From Roseofilum acuticapitatum BLCC-M154 (GTDB lineage Bacteria > Cyanobacteriota > Cyanobacteriia > Cyanobacteriales > Desertifilaceae), in assembly GCF_030068475.1 (NCBI RefSeq), contig NZ_JAQOSP010000074.1, positions 1-63,020 on the forward strand: a DNA stretch of 63,020 bases, read 5' to 3'. A program made the translations under genes and the position numbers. Shown here piece by piece: positions 54,891 to 63,020 of this stretch (within the stretch, counting starts at the first letter, position 1; every line of letters begins with the position of its first letter). A model generated the notes under the pieces. The model was not told where the DNA came from. It did not search any database and saw only the letters and a program-made list of their open reading frames with translations.

Positions 54891-57410
54891 CTACTCATCA
54901 AACTTTTGATGAGCCTCAATAAAACTCTGTACGCGATCGCGGTACTCTTTGAGTAAAGCGTCCACAATTTCTGGATCTTGACCATCAGCCACAATATCCA
55001 CCAACGCTTCCCCCGCATCGGGCAAAATCAGTACCCAATGGCGACCATCCTTACAAAGAATTTTGACCCCATCGACCAACTGCAACTTTTCCTGATCGTG
55101 GGTTTCCACCAAATAGCGCATTACTGCCCCCTTCGCCGTCCAAGGACAGCGAATCGTCGTCATCTGATGGGCAATAGGCGGCAGTTTAGAGCGCATGGTT
55201 CCCAAAGAAATTTCCTGTAATTTCAACATCTCTATCAGCTTGGCTGTCGCAAACATGGCATCAAAACCGGGATGGAGTTGGGGGAAAATAAAGCCCATAT
55301 CCCCACTGCCCCCTAACACGACATTGGGATTGGCATGACAAGCTTCCATCAAAGCGGCTGGATTAGCCTTCGTCCGAATCACCCGACCATCATGGCGATG
55401 GGCGATTTCTTCCACTGCACTCGAAGCATGGATAGGAACAACCACGGTTCCCCTCGGATGGGCGGTTAGGATCATTTGTATCATCAAAGCGGTGAGCATT
55501 TCCCCTCGGATCGCCGTTCCTCTTTCGTCAATTAAGACAAACTTTTCCCCATTAGAGGACACTTGTACCCCCATGGTCGCTTCTAGGGCAGCGACAACGC
55601 GACCGAGTTGATGAAGTAGCCCTTCTTGGTCTTCTAGAGAGAGGGGTTTGGGGTTTAAACTGGCATTGAGAACCACCGCATCACAGCCAAATTTAGCCAG
55701 CAGTTGGGGAAGAACTGCGCCACTGACGGCAAAGGCGTAGTCAATGACGACTTTGGAGGAAACGGTTTCAATCGCCTCTAAATTCAGATGTTTTTCAAAG
55801 GCATCCATGTAGATCTGTAGGGTTTCGGAGGCGTAGGTGACGTTGCCAATTTCATAAATGAGCGATCGCCGCATATCCTCTTTGAAAAAGCAGCCTTCAA
55901 TTTTCTTTTCCTTGGATTTAGAAATATTAATCCCTTTATGGTTCAGAAATTCAATCAGTAAGGAACTCCCCCGTTCTGGGTGCAAGCGCACATGAATACC
56001 CCCTTCTACCCCTAGGGTGGGAATCACGGTGCGGACAATGGGAATAGCCTTATCTTCCAGGTTTTGCACATCTACTCCCACAGACATCAACCCAGCGACC
56101 AAAGAGCGAGTCACCATGCGGGAAATGCTGCGTTGATCGCGAGAGACGGTGACTTCCGATCCCGGTGGCAACGTCGAACCATAGGCTGCACCCAGTTTAA
56201 CGGCTAATTCTGGGGTGATGTCAACATTGGCTAGTCCCGATACTCCCCGTTGGCCAAATAGGTTACGATGGCCCACATTGCCCCAAATCAGATTCAGATT
56301 TAAGATGGCTCCGGCTTCAATTCTTTTATGGGGCCAAACCCTGACTTGGGGAGAAACCCGTGCTTCTTCTCCTACGGTAGAGAGGGAACCGACAATGGCC
56401 CCTTCTAGAACATGAGCGCGACGGTCGATGCGGGTTCCGCGACCAATGACGCAGGCCCTTAGATGGCTTTCATCACCGATAAAGGCCCCATTCCAGATAA
56501 TTGGCCGTTTGAGGGTAGCGTGGGAGCCAATGGTAACATTATCACCGATGATCGTTCCCGGTTCGATATGTACATAGCTACCAATGCGGCAGTTATGACC
56601 AATTAGCACTGGGGGTTCAATATTGACGGTGGGATCGATATAAGTATTCTCTCCGATCCATAAACTCGGCGATCGCTTGGGATAGGATACCTCTAGATTA
56701 ACCCGTTTGGCCAGGGCGCTATATTGGCTTTCCCGATAAGCATCTAGATGGCCGATATCACACCAATACCCCTCGGCAATGTAGCCATAGAGGGGTTTAC
56801 CTTGGGCTAATAGGAAAGGAAATAGGTCTTTAGAAAAATCGGCTTCTTCTTTGGGGGGCAAATAATCAAGAACTTCTGGTTCTAAGATATAAATTCCTGT
56901 GTTTACGGTATCTGAGAAGACTTCACTGCTAGAGGGTTTTTCTAGAAATCTCTGAATCCGACCATCTGGCCCCGTAATCACTACGCCAAATTCTAGGGGA
57001 TTGGGGACACGGGTTAAGACTAGGGTGGCTATGGACTTTTTTTGATAGTGAAAGGCGATCGCCGCACTTAAATCGAAGTCCGTGATACAATCTCCACTAA
57101 TCACTAGGAAAGTTGAGCGTAGTAATTCTCCTACATTTTTAACACATCCTGCGGTTCCTAGGGGTTGGTCTTCTTCGACCGCATAAGTCATTTGAATGCC
57201 GAACTCCCGCCCATCTTGGAAGTGATTCCGCATTACATCGGGTAAGTAGTAAAGTGTAGTAATAACTTCGTTAATCTGATGGTGTTTCAGTAGGCGAACA
57301 ATATGCTCGGCGATCGGTCGGTTAAGGACAGGAACCATGGGCTTGGGAAGCTCACAGGTTAAAGGTCTTAGCCGGGTTCCTGAACCACCTGCCATTAGCA
57401 CTGCTCTCAT
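54891..57410 (-). CDS. Nucleotidyltransferase fused to a degenerate phosphomannomutase domain (GDP-mannose pyrophosphorylase-like)
   Basis: 839 residues. The nucleotidyltransferase domain (about 1-235) has VLMAGGSGTRLRPLT and LPKPMVPVLN, followed by left-handed beta-helix hexapeptides (about 250-370). The carboxyl half (about 385-835) is a phosphohexomutase fold. At the phosphoserine loop, where active enzymes read TASHNP, it reads VRLHPE after GGIH. At the metal loop, DGDADR is replaced by SSNGEK. The mutase part thus looks catalytically dead. It likely makes GDP-mannose (or another NDP-sugar) for envelope polysaccharide. Confidence 0.82.
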   Translation of the reverse strand: MRAVLMAGGSGTRLRPLTCELPKPMVPVLNRPIAEHIVRLLKHHQINEVITTLYYLPDVMRNHFQDGREFGIQMTYAVEEDQPLGTAGCVKNVGELLRSTFLVISGDCITDFDLSAAIAFHYQKKSIATLVLTRVPNPLEFGVVITGPDGRIQRFLEKPSSSEVFSDTVNTGIYILEPEVLDYLPPKEEADFSKDLFPFLLAQGKPLYGYIAEGYWCDIGHLDAYRESQYSALAKRVNLEVSYPKRSPSLWIGENTYIDPTVNIEPPVLIGHNCRIGSYVHIEPGTIIGDNVTIGSHATLKRPIIWNGAFIGDESHLRACVIGRGTRIDRRAHVLEGAIVGSLSTVGEEARVSPQVRVWPHKRIEAGAILNLNLIWGNVGHRNLFGQRGVSGLANVDITPELAVKLGAAYGSTLPPGSEVTVSRDQRSISRMVTRSLVAGLMSVGVDVQNLEDKAIPIVRTVIPTLGVEGGIHVRLHPERGSSLLIEFLNHKGINISKSKEKKIEGCFFKEDMRRSLIYEIGNVTYASETLQIYMDAFEKHLNLEAIETVSSKVVIDYAFAVSGAVLPQLLAKFGCDAVVLNASLNPKPLSLEDQEGLLHQLGRVVAALEATMGVQVSSNGEKFVLIDERGTAIRGEMLTALMIQMILTAHPRGTVVVPIHASSAVEEIAHRHDGRVIRTKANPAALMEACHANPNVVLGGSGDMGFIFPQLHPGFDAMFATAKLIEMLKLQEISLGTMRSKLPPIAHQMTTIRCPWTAKGAVMRYLVETHDQEKLQLVDGVKILCKDGRHWVLILPDAGEALVDIVADGQDPEIVDALLKEYRDRVQSFIEAHQKFDE

Positions 57411-57566
57411 AAGATGCTCCTATAATGGGTAATAGGTAATAGGTGAATTAACTAAACTTAATGATAGTGACGATCAACACTTATACAATTTTGCTAAAAC
57501 TGTAGCATACTCTCACTATCCTAAACAGATAGTGACTTAATGAACTTAATTGGGAGGGGTAACCAG

Positions 57567-57749
57567 ATGAAGCTACTGATTATTTTGGGACTCGTCGGCT
57601 ATGGGATCGGAGTTTGGAAGTTTTGGAAAGGGTATTCTCGCACCAATTTTACGCCGGAATTGCCCAATAAGGTTCTCCTTTCTCTAGGTTGGCCGGTGTT
57701 GGTGTTTAATGGCTCCTATCGCCGCAATTTTAGAAAGGCTTTGAAATAA
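57567..57749 (+). CDS. Small membrane protein of unknown function
   Basis: 60 residues from the ATG at 57567, preceded by GGAGGGG; an ATG 9 codons upstream lacks such a site. A membrane helix (LLIILGLVGYGIGVWKFW) is followed by a basic YSRTNFTPELPNKVLLSLGW and an Arg-rich end. No family recognised. The good ribosome site argues for a real gene. Confidence 0.6.
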   Translation: MKLLIILGLVGYGIGVWKFWKGYSRTNFTPELPNKVLLSLGWPVLVFNGSYRRNFRKALK

Positions 57750-57751
57750 TG

Positions 57752-57845
57752 AACAATTAACAATTAACAATTGATAATTATGGGTAATGGTGGTAATGGG
57801 TTCTTCCCCTATTCCCCTATTCCCCCTATCCCCCTATCCCCCCAT
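57752..57845. repeat. STRR tract before the methyltransferase
   Basis: AACAATT-type units (57752-57775) are followed by CCCCTATTCCCC/CCCCCTAT units up to the start of the methyltransferase gene. The in-frame upstream extension of the gene consists of this tract and is rejected as coding. Confidence 0.6.
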
Positions 57846-57851
57846 TCAGAT

Positions 57852-58574
57852 ATGACACGCTTAAGTAATGCTGCGGGTTTTGGACTGCATAATTTTTCCA
57901 CAGAGGCTCTAGAGACGCAATTGGCGGCAGTGGCGCTGCGGTTTAATCGTCAATATCGAGGAGAACTGTTTGAGGTTCCGCCAGAGGTGGAAGAAATGCC
58001 GATTTTTCGCCAATGGATGAGTGGGGAGTTAACCCCGAAAATTACGTCTGAGTTTTGGCAGGTGTGTAAGCCGAAAAAGGGACAAAAGTGTTTGGATATG
58101 GGTTGTGGAGTGAGTTTTTTGATTTATCCTTGGCGGGAATGGGAGGCTTTGTTTTATGGCCAAGAGATTAGTAAGGAGGCGGCGGAAGCGCTGAATTCTC
58201 GCGGCCCCCAGTTAAATTCTAAGTTGTTTAAGGGGGTGAAGTTGGGGCCGGCCCATCAGTTAGATTATGAACCGGGACAGTTTGATTTGGCGATCGCCAC
58301 GGGATGGAGTTGTTATTTTTCTTTGGACTATTGGCAACAGGTGATGGTGGCGGTGAAGTCGGTGCTGAAGTCTGGGGGAATACTGGTGTTTGATGTGCTA
58401 AACCCAGAGGTGGAATTGGCGGAAAATTGGGCAATTCTAGAGACCTATTTGGGGGCTGAGGTGGGTCTAGAGCCGTTACAAGAATGGGAAAAGGCGATCC
58501 GGGCGGTGGGGGCGAAGGTGGTTAAAAAAAGTGAGGGTGAGTTGTTCCATCTCTATGCTGTTAAGTATCCGTGA
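57852..58574 (+). CDS. Class I SAM-dependent methyltransferase
   Basis: 240 residues from the ATG at 57852 (MTRLSNAAGF). The SAM-binding motif I is CLDMGCGVSFLIYP (about 83-96), then YGQEIS, then LDYEPGQFDLAIATGWSCYF and a helical middle with VLKSGGILVFDVLNP. Substrate unknown. The stop overlaps a GTG that could start cobK, suggesting coupling and perhaps a role in cobalamin or pigment metabolism. Confidence 0.8.
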   Translation: MTRLSNAAGFGLHNFSTEALETQLAAVALRFNRQYRGELFEVPPEVEEMPIFRQWMSGELTPKITSEFWQVCKPKKGQKCLDMGCGVSFLIYPWREWEALFYGQEISKEAAEALNSRGPQLNSKLFKGVKLGPAHQLDYEPGQFDLAIATGWSCYFSLDYWQQVMVAVKSVLKSGGILVFDVLNPEVELAENWAILETYLGAEVGLEPLQEWEKAIRAVGAKVVKKSEGELFHLYAVKYP

Positions 58575-58588
58575 GGCGATCGCCAAAA

Positions 58589-59347
58589 ATGTCTAAAGTC
58601 TGGTTAATTGGCGGGACTTCGGAAAGTCGCCAGTTGGCGCAAGGGTTGGTGGAAGCGGGGTTAGAGTGTGTGGTAACGGTAACTACTGAGTCGGCAAGAT
58701 CCCTTTATCCGAATTGCCCGCAATTAACGGTGAAAGTGGGTAAATTACAGGCATCAAGTTTAGATGAATTTCAGCGATCGCATCATATCGGTGTGATTTT
58801 AGATGCGAGCCACCCCTGGGCGCAGCAAATTTCCCAACAGGCGATCGCCTTTTCTGAAGGCTCTAACATTCCCTATATGCGCTACGAGCGACCCCCTGTA
58901 ACCCCTTCTGAGTGCGATCGAAACCTGACCTTAGACAGTTTTGCCACCCTACTGACTGGGGACTATTTGAGCAATCGGCGCGTGTTTTTAACCGTTGGCT
59001 CGCAACGTCTGCCCTTATTTCAACCCTGGCAACACCAGGCGACCTTATTTGCGCGAGTGTTACCCTCGATTAAGTCTCTTCAGATCGCACAAGAAGCTGG
59101 ATTTAGTAGCGATCGCCTCATTGCCATCCGTCCCCCAGTTCCCGAAGCTCTGGAGTTAGCTCTATGGCAACATTGGCAGATTTCTCTCGTGGTAACCAAA
59201 GCATCTGGAAATGCAGGAGGAGAGGCCATGAAGCGTCAGTTGTGCGATCGTTTAGGCATTCCCTTAATTACCATCACCCGACCGAAAATGACCTATCCCC
59301 AAGAAACCCATGATATCCAAGAAGCCATTAATTTTTGTTGTTCTTGA
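58589..59347 (+). CDS. cobK: Precorrin-6A reductase (CobK/CbiJ)
   Basis: About 252 residues from the ATG at 58589 (MSKVWLIGGTSESRQLAQGL); a GTG at 58571 overlapping the methyltransferase stop is an alternative. Motifs VWLIGGTSESRQL, VILDASHPWAQQISQQA, YMRYERP and VVTKASGNAGGEAMKRQ fit the family. It reduces precorrin-6A in cobalamin synthesis. The last residues NFCCS and stop run into an IS200/IS605-like end, so the carboxyl end may be altered. Confidence 0.88.
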   Translation: MSKVWLIGGTSESRQLAQGLVEAGLECVVTVTTESARSLYPNCPQLTVKVGKLQASSLDEFQRSHHIGVILDASHPWAQQISQQAIAFSEGSNIPYMRYERPPVTPSECDRNLTLDSFATLLTGDYLSNRRVFLTVGSQRLPLFQPWQHQATLFARVLPSIKSLQIAQEAGFSSDRLIAIRPPVPEALELALWQHWQISLVVTKASGNAGGEAMKRQLCDRLGIPLITITRPKMTYPQETHDIQEAINFCCS

Positions 59348-59590
59348 CATACTCACCATCCTAAAGGAGCGGTGATTCTTCACGCTTCACTGACTGACGC
59401 TACCATTGGCCCGGTATCGCCGCAGGCGATAGTAGTCTTACTTGCCTCTCCCGTTGCCAACTATTGCCTGGTTAGTCGGCGATCGTGTGGAGACAATCCT
59501 AAAATTCTATGCAGGTATAGAGCAATTGACCAGATCAGAACTACCCGATCTGTATTGAGTTGGCGCACCAGTGGTGCAAAATTTTAAGGG
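59345..59590. mobile_element. IS200/IS605-type element remnant
   Basis: TTGACATACTCACC near 59345 followed by the hairpin CACCATCCTAAAGGAGCGGTG resembles the left end of IS200/IS605 elements. The 240 bp that follow hold no intact transposase or TnpB frame. CCGCAGGCG/CGCCTGCGG-type pairing is seen near 59420-59430. It begins at the cobK stop and ends before the tRNA. Confidence 0.5.
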
Positions 59591-59606
59591 AATAGCCGAA
59601 AATCAG

Positions 59607-59680
59607 TGGACGTAACAGGACTCGAACCAGTGACCTCCACGATGTCAACGTGGCGCTCTAACCAACTGAGCTATACGTCC
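59607..59680 (-). tRNA. tRNA-Val (anticodon GAC)
   Basis: Read on the minus strand: acceptor GGACGTA pairs with TACGTCC, D arm GCTC..GAGC, anticodon arm CCACG-TTGACAT-CGTGG with anticodon GAC, T loop TTCGAGT. The 3' CCA is not encoded. The T stem ACTGG/CCTGT has a T-T mismatch in the middle pair. Confidence 0.95.
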
Positions 59681-59843
59681 GTAGCTCAATTACCATAGCA
59701 CGATTGAAAAAATCGATCAAGGCTCTCAAGGTTTTACCCTTCATGAATGGCAGGAAGCCGATTCTGGTAGCAACTAGCATAATCGGCAAAACTTAAGATA
59801 AGGTACGTCAAGTGTAGAAGAGTAGAAGCGAGGAAACTCGACC

Positions 59844-60041
59844 ATGGAATCTAAAATTGACTGCGCCCAAGCCTGTGTTAACGGATGCGTCCTTGGTGAC
59901 CAATGTCCCAATCGAGAATACGTCCAACAAGCCTCTAACTTCATTCAAGAAACTTCCCTCGATCAAATGCTGGCCATTGCTGATGAAGCCCTACGAAAAA
60001 AAAGAATGGCTCCTCCCCAATGGATTATCCCAGAGGAATAA
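59844..60041 (+). CDS. Small Cys-rich protein of unknown function
   Basis: 65 residues. Four Cys in the first 21 residues (IDCAQACVNGCVLGDQC) could bind a metal or a cluster. The rest is helical, ending PPQWIIPEE. It starts at ATG 59844 with GAGG 13 bp upstream. It lies 101 bp before ispG, which itself carries an Fe-S cluster. No family recognised. Confidence 0.6.
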   Translation: MESKIDCAQACVNGCVLGDQCPNREYVQQASNFIQETSLDQMLAIADEALRKKRMAPPQWIIPEE

Positions 60042-60141
60042 CCCTTGCCCTAAAACCATGAATCTTAGGAACCTCTCCTATTCCCAGGATGGCCCGAAAT
60101 ATGAGACGCTATTGATAGCCTTTCCATCTGTTTGAGTGTTT

Positions 60142-61365
60142 ATGCAAACTCTACCGAATCCCACCCAAACTCAATCCCCCTCTTCTCCGGCAGTTTCCAC
60201 CACCATTGAGCGCCGGAAAACTCGGCCTGTGCCGGTGGGCAATATTACGATTGGGGGCGGCCATCCTGTGGTCGTACAATCGATGATTAATGAAGATACC
60301 CTGGATATTGAAGGATCAATTGCCGCCATTCGGCGATTACATGAAATCGGTTGTGAGATTGTACGGGTAACGGTTCCCAGTTTGGCCCACGCTAAAGCCC
60401 TAGCAGAGATTAAACAGAAGCTTAAAGACACCTATCAACCGGTTCCCCTGGTGGCCGATGTTCACCACAATGGAATGAAAATTGCCCTAGAAGTGGCCCA
60501 GCATGTGGATAAGGTGCGGATTAATCCAGGGTTATATGTATTTGAAAAACCCAAGACAGACCGCACGGAATATACAGAAGCGGAGTTTGCGGAAATTGGC
60601 GAAAAAATCCGCGAAACCTTAGAACCCCTGGTGATTTCTTTGCGCGACCAAGGAAAATCAATGCGAATTGGGGTGAATCATGGGTCATTGGCGGAGCGGA
60701 TGCTGTTTACCTATGGGGATACTCCAGAGGGGATGGTAGAATCGGCTCTGGAGTTTATCCGGATTTGTGAATCTCTGGACTTTTATAATTTGGTGATTTC
60801 CCTGAAAGCTTCACGAGTACCGGTGATGCTGGCGGCCTATCGCTTGATGGTTAAGCGGATGGATGAATTGGGGATGAGCTATCCTTTGCATCTGGGAGTG
60901 ACGGAAGCAGGGGATGGGGAGTATGGTCGGATTAAATCGACCGCAGGAATTGGTACGCTGCTGGCTGATGGGATTGGGGATACGATTCGTGTGTCTCTGA
61001 CGGAAGCGCCAGAAAAAGAAATTCCGGTGTGTTATAGCATTCTTCAAGCCCTGGGACTGCGTAAGACGATGGTGGAATATGTGGCTTGTCCTTCCTGTGG
61101 ACGGACGCTGTTTAATCTGGAGGAGGTGCTGCATAAGGTGCGGGAAGCCACGAACCATTTAACGGGTTTGGATATTGCTGTGATGGGATGTATTGTCAAT
61201 GGGCCAGGGGAAATGGCTGATGCGGACTATGGTTATGTGGGCAGACAACCGGGATATATCTCTTTGTATCGAGGGAAAGAGGAAATTAAGAAGGTTCCGG
61301 AAGATCAAGGCGTGGAAGAGTTAATTAATTTAATTAAAGCGGATGGCCGCTGGGTCGATCCGTAA
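60142..61365 (+). CDS. ispG: IspG (GcpE), HMBPP synthase
   Basis: 407 residues from the ATG at 60142; a GTG two codons upstream is less likely. Motifs [26 protein letters not shown] and RINPGLY at the amino half; the [4Fe-4S] ligands are [13 protein letters not shown] and [16 protein letters not shown]. It makes HMBPP in the MEP isoprenoid pathway, feeding carotenoids and phytol. Full length. Confidence 0.96.
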   Translation: MQTLPNPTQTQSPSSPAVSTTIERRKTRPVPVGNITIGGGHPVVVQSMINEDTLDIEGSIAAIRRLHEIGCEIVRVTVPSLAHAKALAEIKQKLKDTYQPVPLVADVHHNGMKIALEVAQHVDKVRINPGLYVFEKPKTDRTEYTEAEFAEIGEKIRETLEPLVISLRDQGKSMRIGVNHGSLAERMLFTYGDTPEGMVESALEFIRICESLDFYNLVISLKASRVPVMLAAYRLMVKRMDELGMSYPLHLGVTEAGDGEYGRIKSTAGIGTLLADGIGDTIRVSLTEAPEKEIPVCYSILQALGLRKTMVEYVACPSCGRTLFNLEEVLHKVREATNHLTGLDIAVMGCIVNGPGEMADADYGYVGRQPGYISLYRGKEEIKKVPEDQGVEELINLIKADGRWVDP

Positions 61366-61566
61366 CCTAAATTAGGTTTAAGGAAAGAAAGCCCTCGATC
61401 GATATCTCCGGAATTGACTCGAAGGCGATCGCATAAGGGAACGAGAAAAGCGCGATGGCGGCAGTGATGGGTCGCATTATCCCCTTCTCTATAGACCGCT
61501 ATGGAGTAGCATGTGCTAGATTGGGCTTAACTCCCCCTAAAGTAATATCCCCGGTTCAGGAAGCTT

Positions 61567-62832
61567 ATGACCAAAACTACACGCGGACTTGTTTTAGGTG
61601 CAACGGCAGTAATGCTGACCGCTGTAACTGTTGCTGGTGCAGGCATTCATTTAAGAGGGCAAGCTTTTTTCCAAGATGGGCCCAAAGAATTAGTAGATGA
61701 AGTCTGGCAAATTATCAACAATCGATATGTTGATGGTACATTTAATCAGGTGGATTGGGAACAGGTACGTCAGGAATACCTGGCTCGAAACTATACCTCC
61801 GATCAAGAAGCCTATGGAGCCATCCGGGAAATGTTGAAGGAACTCAACGATCCCTACACCCGGTTTATGGACCCCGAAGAATTCAAAAATATGCAAATTG
61901 ATACTTCTGGGGAACTGACGGGAGTGGGGATTCAGATTTCTATGGATGAAGAAACCGATCGCCTAGTGGTGGTGGCTCCAATTGAAGATTCTCCTGCTTT
62001 TGAAGCGGGAATTCAAGCCAGAGATTTTATTGTCAAAATTGATGGCAAAGATACCGCCGGAATGGATGTTAATGATGCGGTGAAACTGATTCGAGGGCCG
62101 ATCGATTCTCAGGTGGTGTTAACCATTTTGCGCGGTCAAGAGGAGATGGATTTCCCCATTCAGCGCCAACGGATCGAAATTCATCCCGTGCGCTATAGTT
62201 ATCGCCAGGAAGGGGCTGGGAAGGATATTGGCTATATTCGACTGACCCAATTTAGCGCTCCGGCGGCTGAAGAGATGCGGGAAGCGATTGAGGATTTGGA
62301 AGATCAGGGAGTATCCGGTTATATCTTAGACTTGCGCTCTAATCCTGGGGGATTATTATATTCGAGTGTGGCGATCGCCCGCATGTGGTTACCGGGTCGA
62401 GAGGCGATCGTTTCTACTGTAGACCGACAAGGGGAAACGGAGCGACAACGGGCGAATAGTCGTCCCTTAACGGATAAACCTCTGGTGGTTCTAGTCGATG
62501 GTGGATCGGCTAGTGCTAGTGAGATCCTCTCTGGAGCTTTACAAGATAATGAACGAGCTGTGATTGTGGGAACCCAAACCTTTGGGAAAGGCTTAGTGCA
62601 GTCTGTGCAGCCCTTGGCCCATGGATCGGGTTTAGCAGTCACTATTGCTAAGTATCTGACTCCTAATGGTCGGGATATCAATAAATTGGGTATTGAACCC
62701 GATATCTTGGTGGAATTGACGGATGACCAAAAAGAATATTTAGTGAAACATCGGGATGAAATTGGGACAAAAACCGATCCCCAATATGCTGAAGCACTGA
62801 AAATTCTGACTCAAGAAATCGCGAAACAATAA
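61567..62832 (+). CDS. S41 C-terminal processing peptidase (Ctp)
   Basis: 421 residues. Signal peptide (GLVLGATAVMLTAVTVAGAG), PDZ domain (about 95-180, GELTGVGIQISMDEE), and S41 peptidase core with Ser in GGSASASEILSGAL and Lys in TFGKGLVQ. Cyanobacterial CtpA cleaves the D1 precursor of photosystem II; which of CtpA, CtpB or CtpC this is cannot be told. It lies 201 bp after ispG. Confidence 0.9.
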   Translation: MTKTTRGLVLGATAVMLTAVTVAGAGIHLRGQAFFQDGPKELVDEVWQIINNRYVDGTFNQVDWEQVRQEYLARNYTSDQEAYGAIREMLKELNDPYTRFMDPEEFKNMQIDTSGELTGVGIQISMDEETDRLVVVAPIEDSPAFEAGIQARDFIVKIDGKDTAGMDVNDAVKLIRGPIDSQVVLTILRGQEEMDFPIQRQRIEIHPVRYSYRQEGAGKDIGYIRLTQFSAPAAEEMREAIEDLEDQGVSGYILDLRSNPGGLLYSSVAIARMWLPGREAIVSTVDRQGETERQRANSRPLTDKPLVVLVDGGSASASEILSGALQDNERAVIVGTQTFGKGLVQSVQPLAHGSGLAVTIAKYLTPNGRDINKLGIEPDILVELTDDQKEYLVKHRDEIGTKTDPQYAEALKILTQEIAKQ

Positions 62833-62884
62833 GCCATAATTGGGGTTAGTAAGCTTCTGAACTGAATTCAAAGGGGCTAAACTT

Positions 62885-63020
62885 AATTGAAAATGTAGGG
62901 AGCAATTGAAAATGTAGGGAGCAATTGAAAATGTAGGGAGCAATTGAAAATGTAGGGAGCAATTGAAAATGTAGGGAGCAATTGAAAATGTAGGGAGCAA
63001 TTGAAAATGTAGGGAGCAAT
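62885..63020. repeat. 19-bp tandem repeat array
   Basis: The unit AATTGAAAATGTAGGGAGC is repeated seven times exactly, plus AAT, running off the window. The unit matches 17 of 19 bases of AATTAAAAATCTAGGGAGC (24422-24440) and of the same module inside the family 1 MITEs. There are no spacers, so it is not a CRISPR array. Confidence 0.9.

Noticed and set aside
62885..63020. Possible CRISPR array
   Set aside because: The 19-bp units follow each other without spacers, and no cas gene is seen.

Overview
The window is chromosomal DNA of a cyanobacterium. The evidence is the very frequent octamer GCGATCGC (the HIP1 motif), heptamer-type short tandem repeats between genes, a complete hoxE-F-U-Y-H bidirectional hydrogenase cluster, two cytochrome c6-type genes, a CyaB1-like adenylate cyclase, the asd-dapA-rnj and tig-clpP-clpX blocks, and a DHH-CBS-tRNA nucleotidyltransferase fusion. 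A fermentative AdhE together with Hox, and hcp lying inside the hox cluster, fit a filamentous, mat-forming, non-heterocystous lineage. That placement is an inference. No 16S gene, phage, plasmid module or CRISPR array was seen.

Layout. 1-6.4 kb: a doc toxin gene cut by a MITE, its antitoxin, a caspase-like protein, an LCP (LytR-CpsA-Psr) protein, a GH57 glucan branching-type enzyme and a Uma2 nuclease. 6.4-11.7 kb (minus strand): a signalling operon of hybrid histidine kinase, response-regulator/adenylate cyclase and chemoreceptor. 12-19.2 kb (plus): hoxE-hoxF-hcp-hoxU-hoxY-hoxH, with a repeat in most of its gaps. 19.3-24.4 kb: a GT39 glycosyltransferase, a DUF433/DUF5615 toxin-antitoxin pair and a large exported protein ending in a CPBP-type membrane protease domain. 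24.4-25.1 kb: a nest of miniature elements. 25.1-34.3 kb (minus): tRNA nucleotidyltransferase fusion, GAF-GAF-PAS cyclase, a membrane histidine kinase and three small genes. 34.4-41.5 kb (plus): coaX, a GxxExxY nuclease behind a long palindrome, a WGR-HEAT protein paired with a SWIM zinc-finger protein, repeats and an orphan DUF1778 antitoxin. 41.7-50 kb: adhE, a His-rich exported protein, two cytochromes c6, rnj, dapA and asd. 50.3-54.9 kb: tig-clpP-clpX-hydrolase. 54.9-63 kb: a GDP-mannose pyrophosphorylase-like fusion, a methyltransferase, cobK, tRNA-Val, ispG, a C-terminal processing protease and a 19-bp tandem repeat that runs off the edge.

How it works together. HoxEFU (diaphorase) and HoxYH (NiFe hydrogenase) exchange electrons between NAD(P)H or ferredoxin and protons. 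AdhE offers the competing fermentative sink that makes ethanol. Hcp would remove nitric oxide or related species near an oxygen- and NO-sensitive hydrogenase. Two class III cyclases place cAMP signalling beside these genes.

The strongest unexplained signals are: (i) two families of miniature inverted-repeat elements, one a chain of short hairpins, that have cut doc and whose sequence holds the stop codons of other genes; (ii) a GxxExxY nuclease gene preceded by an 86-bp palindrome that starts inside the end of coaX; (iii) the WGR-HEAT/SWIM pair; and (iv) a 19-bp tandem array that appears to be an amplified internal module of the first MITE family. All functions are read from sequence motifs without database searches.
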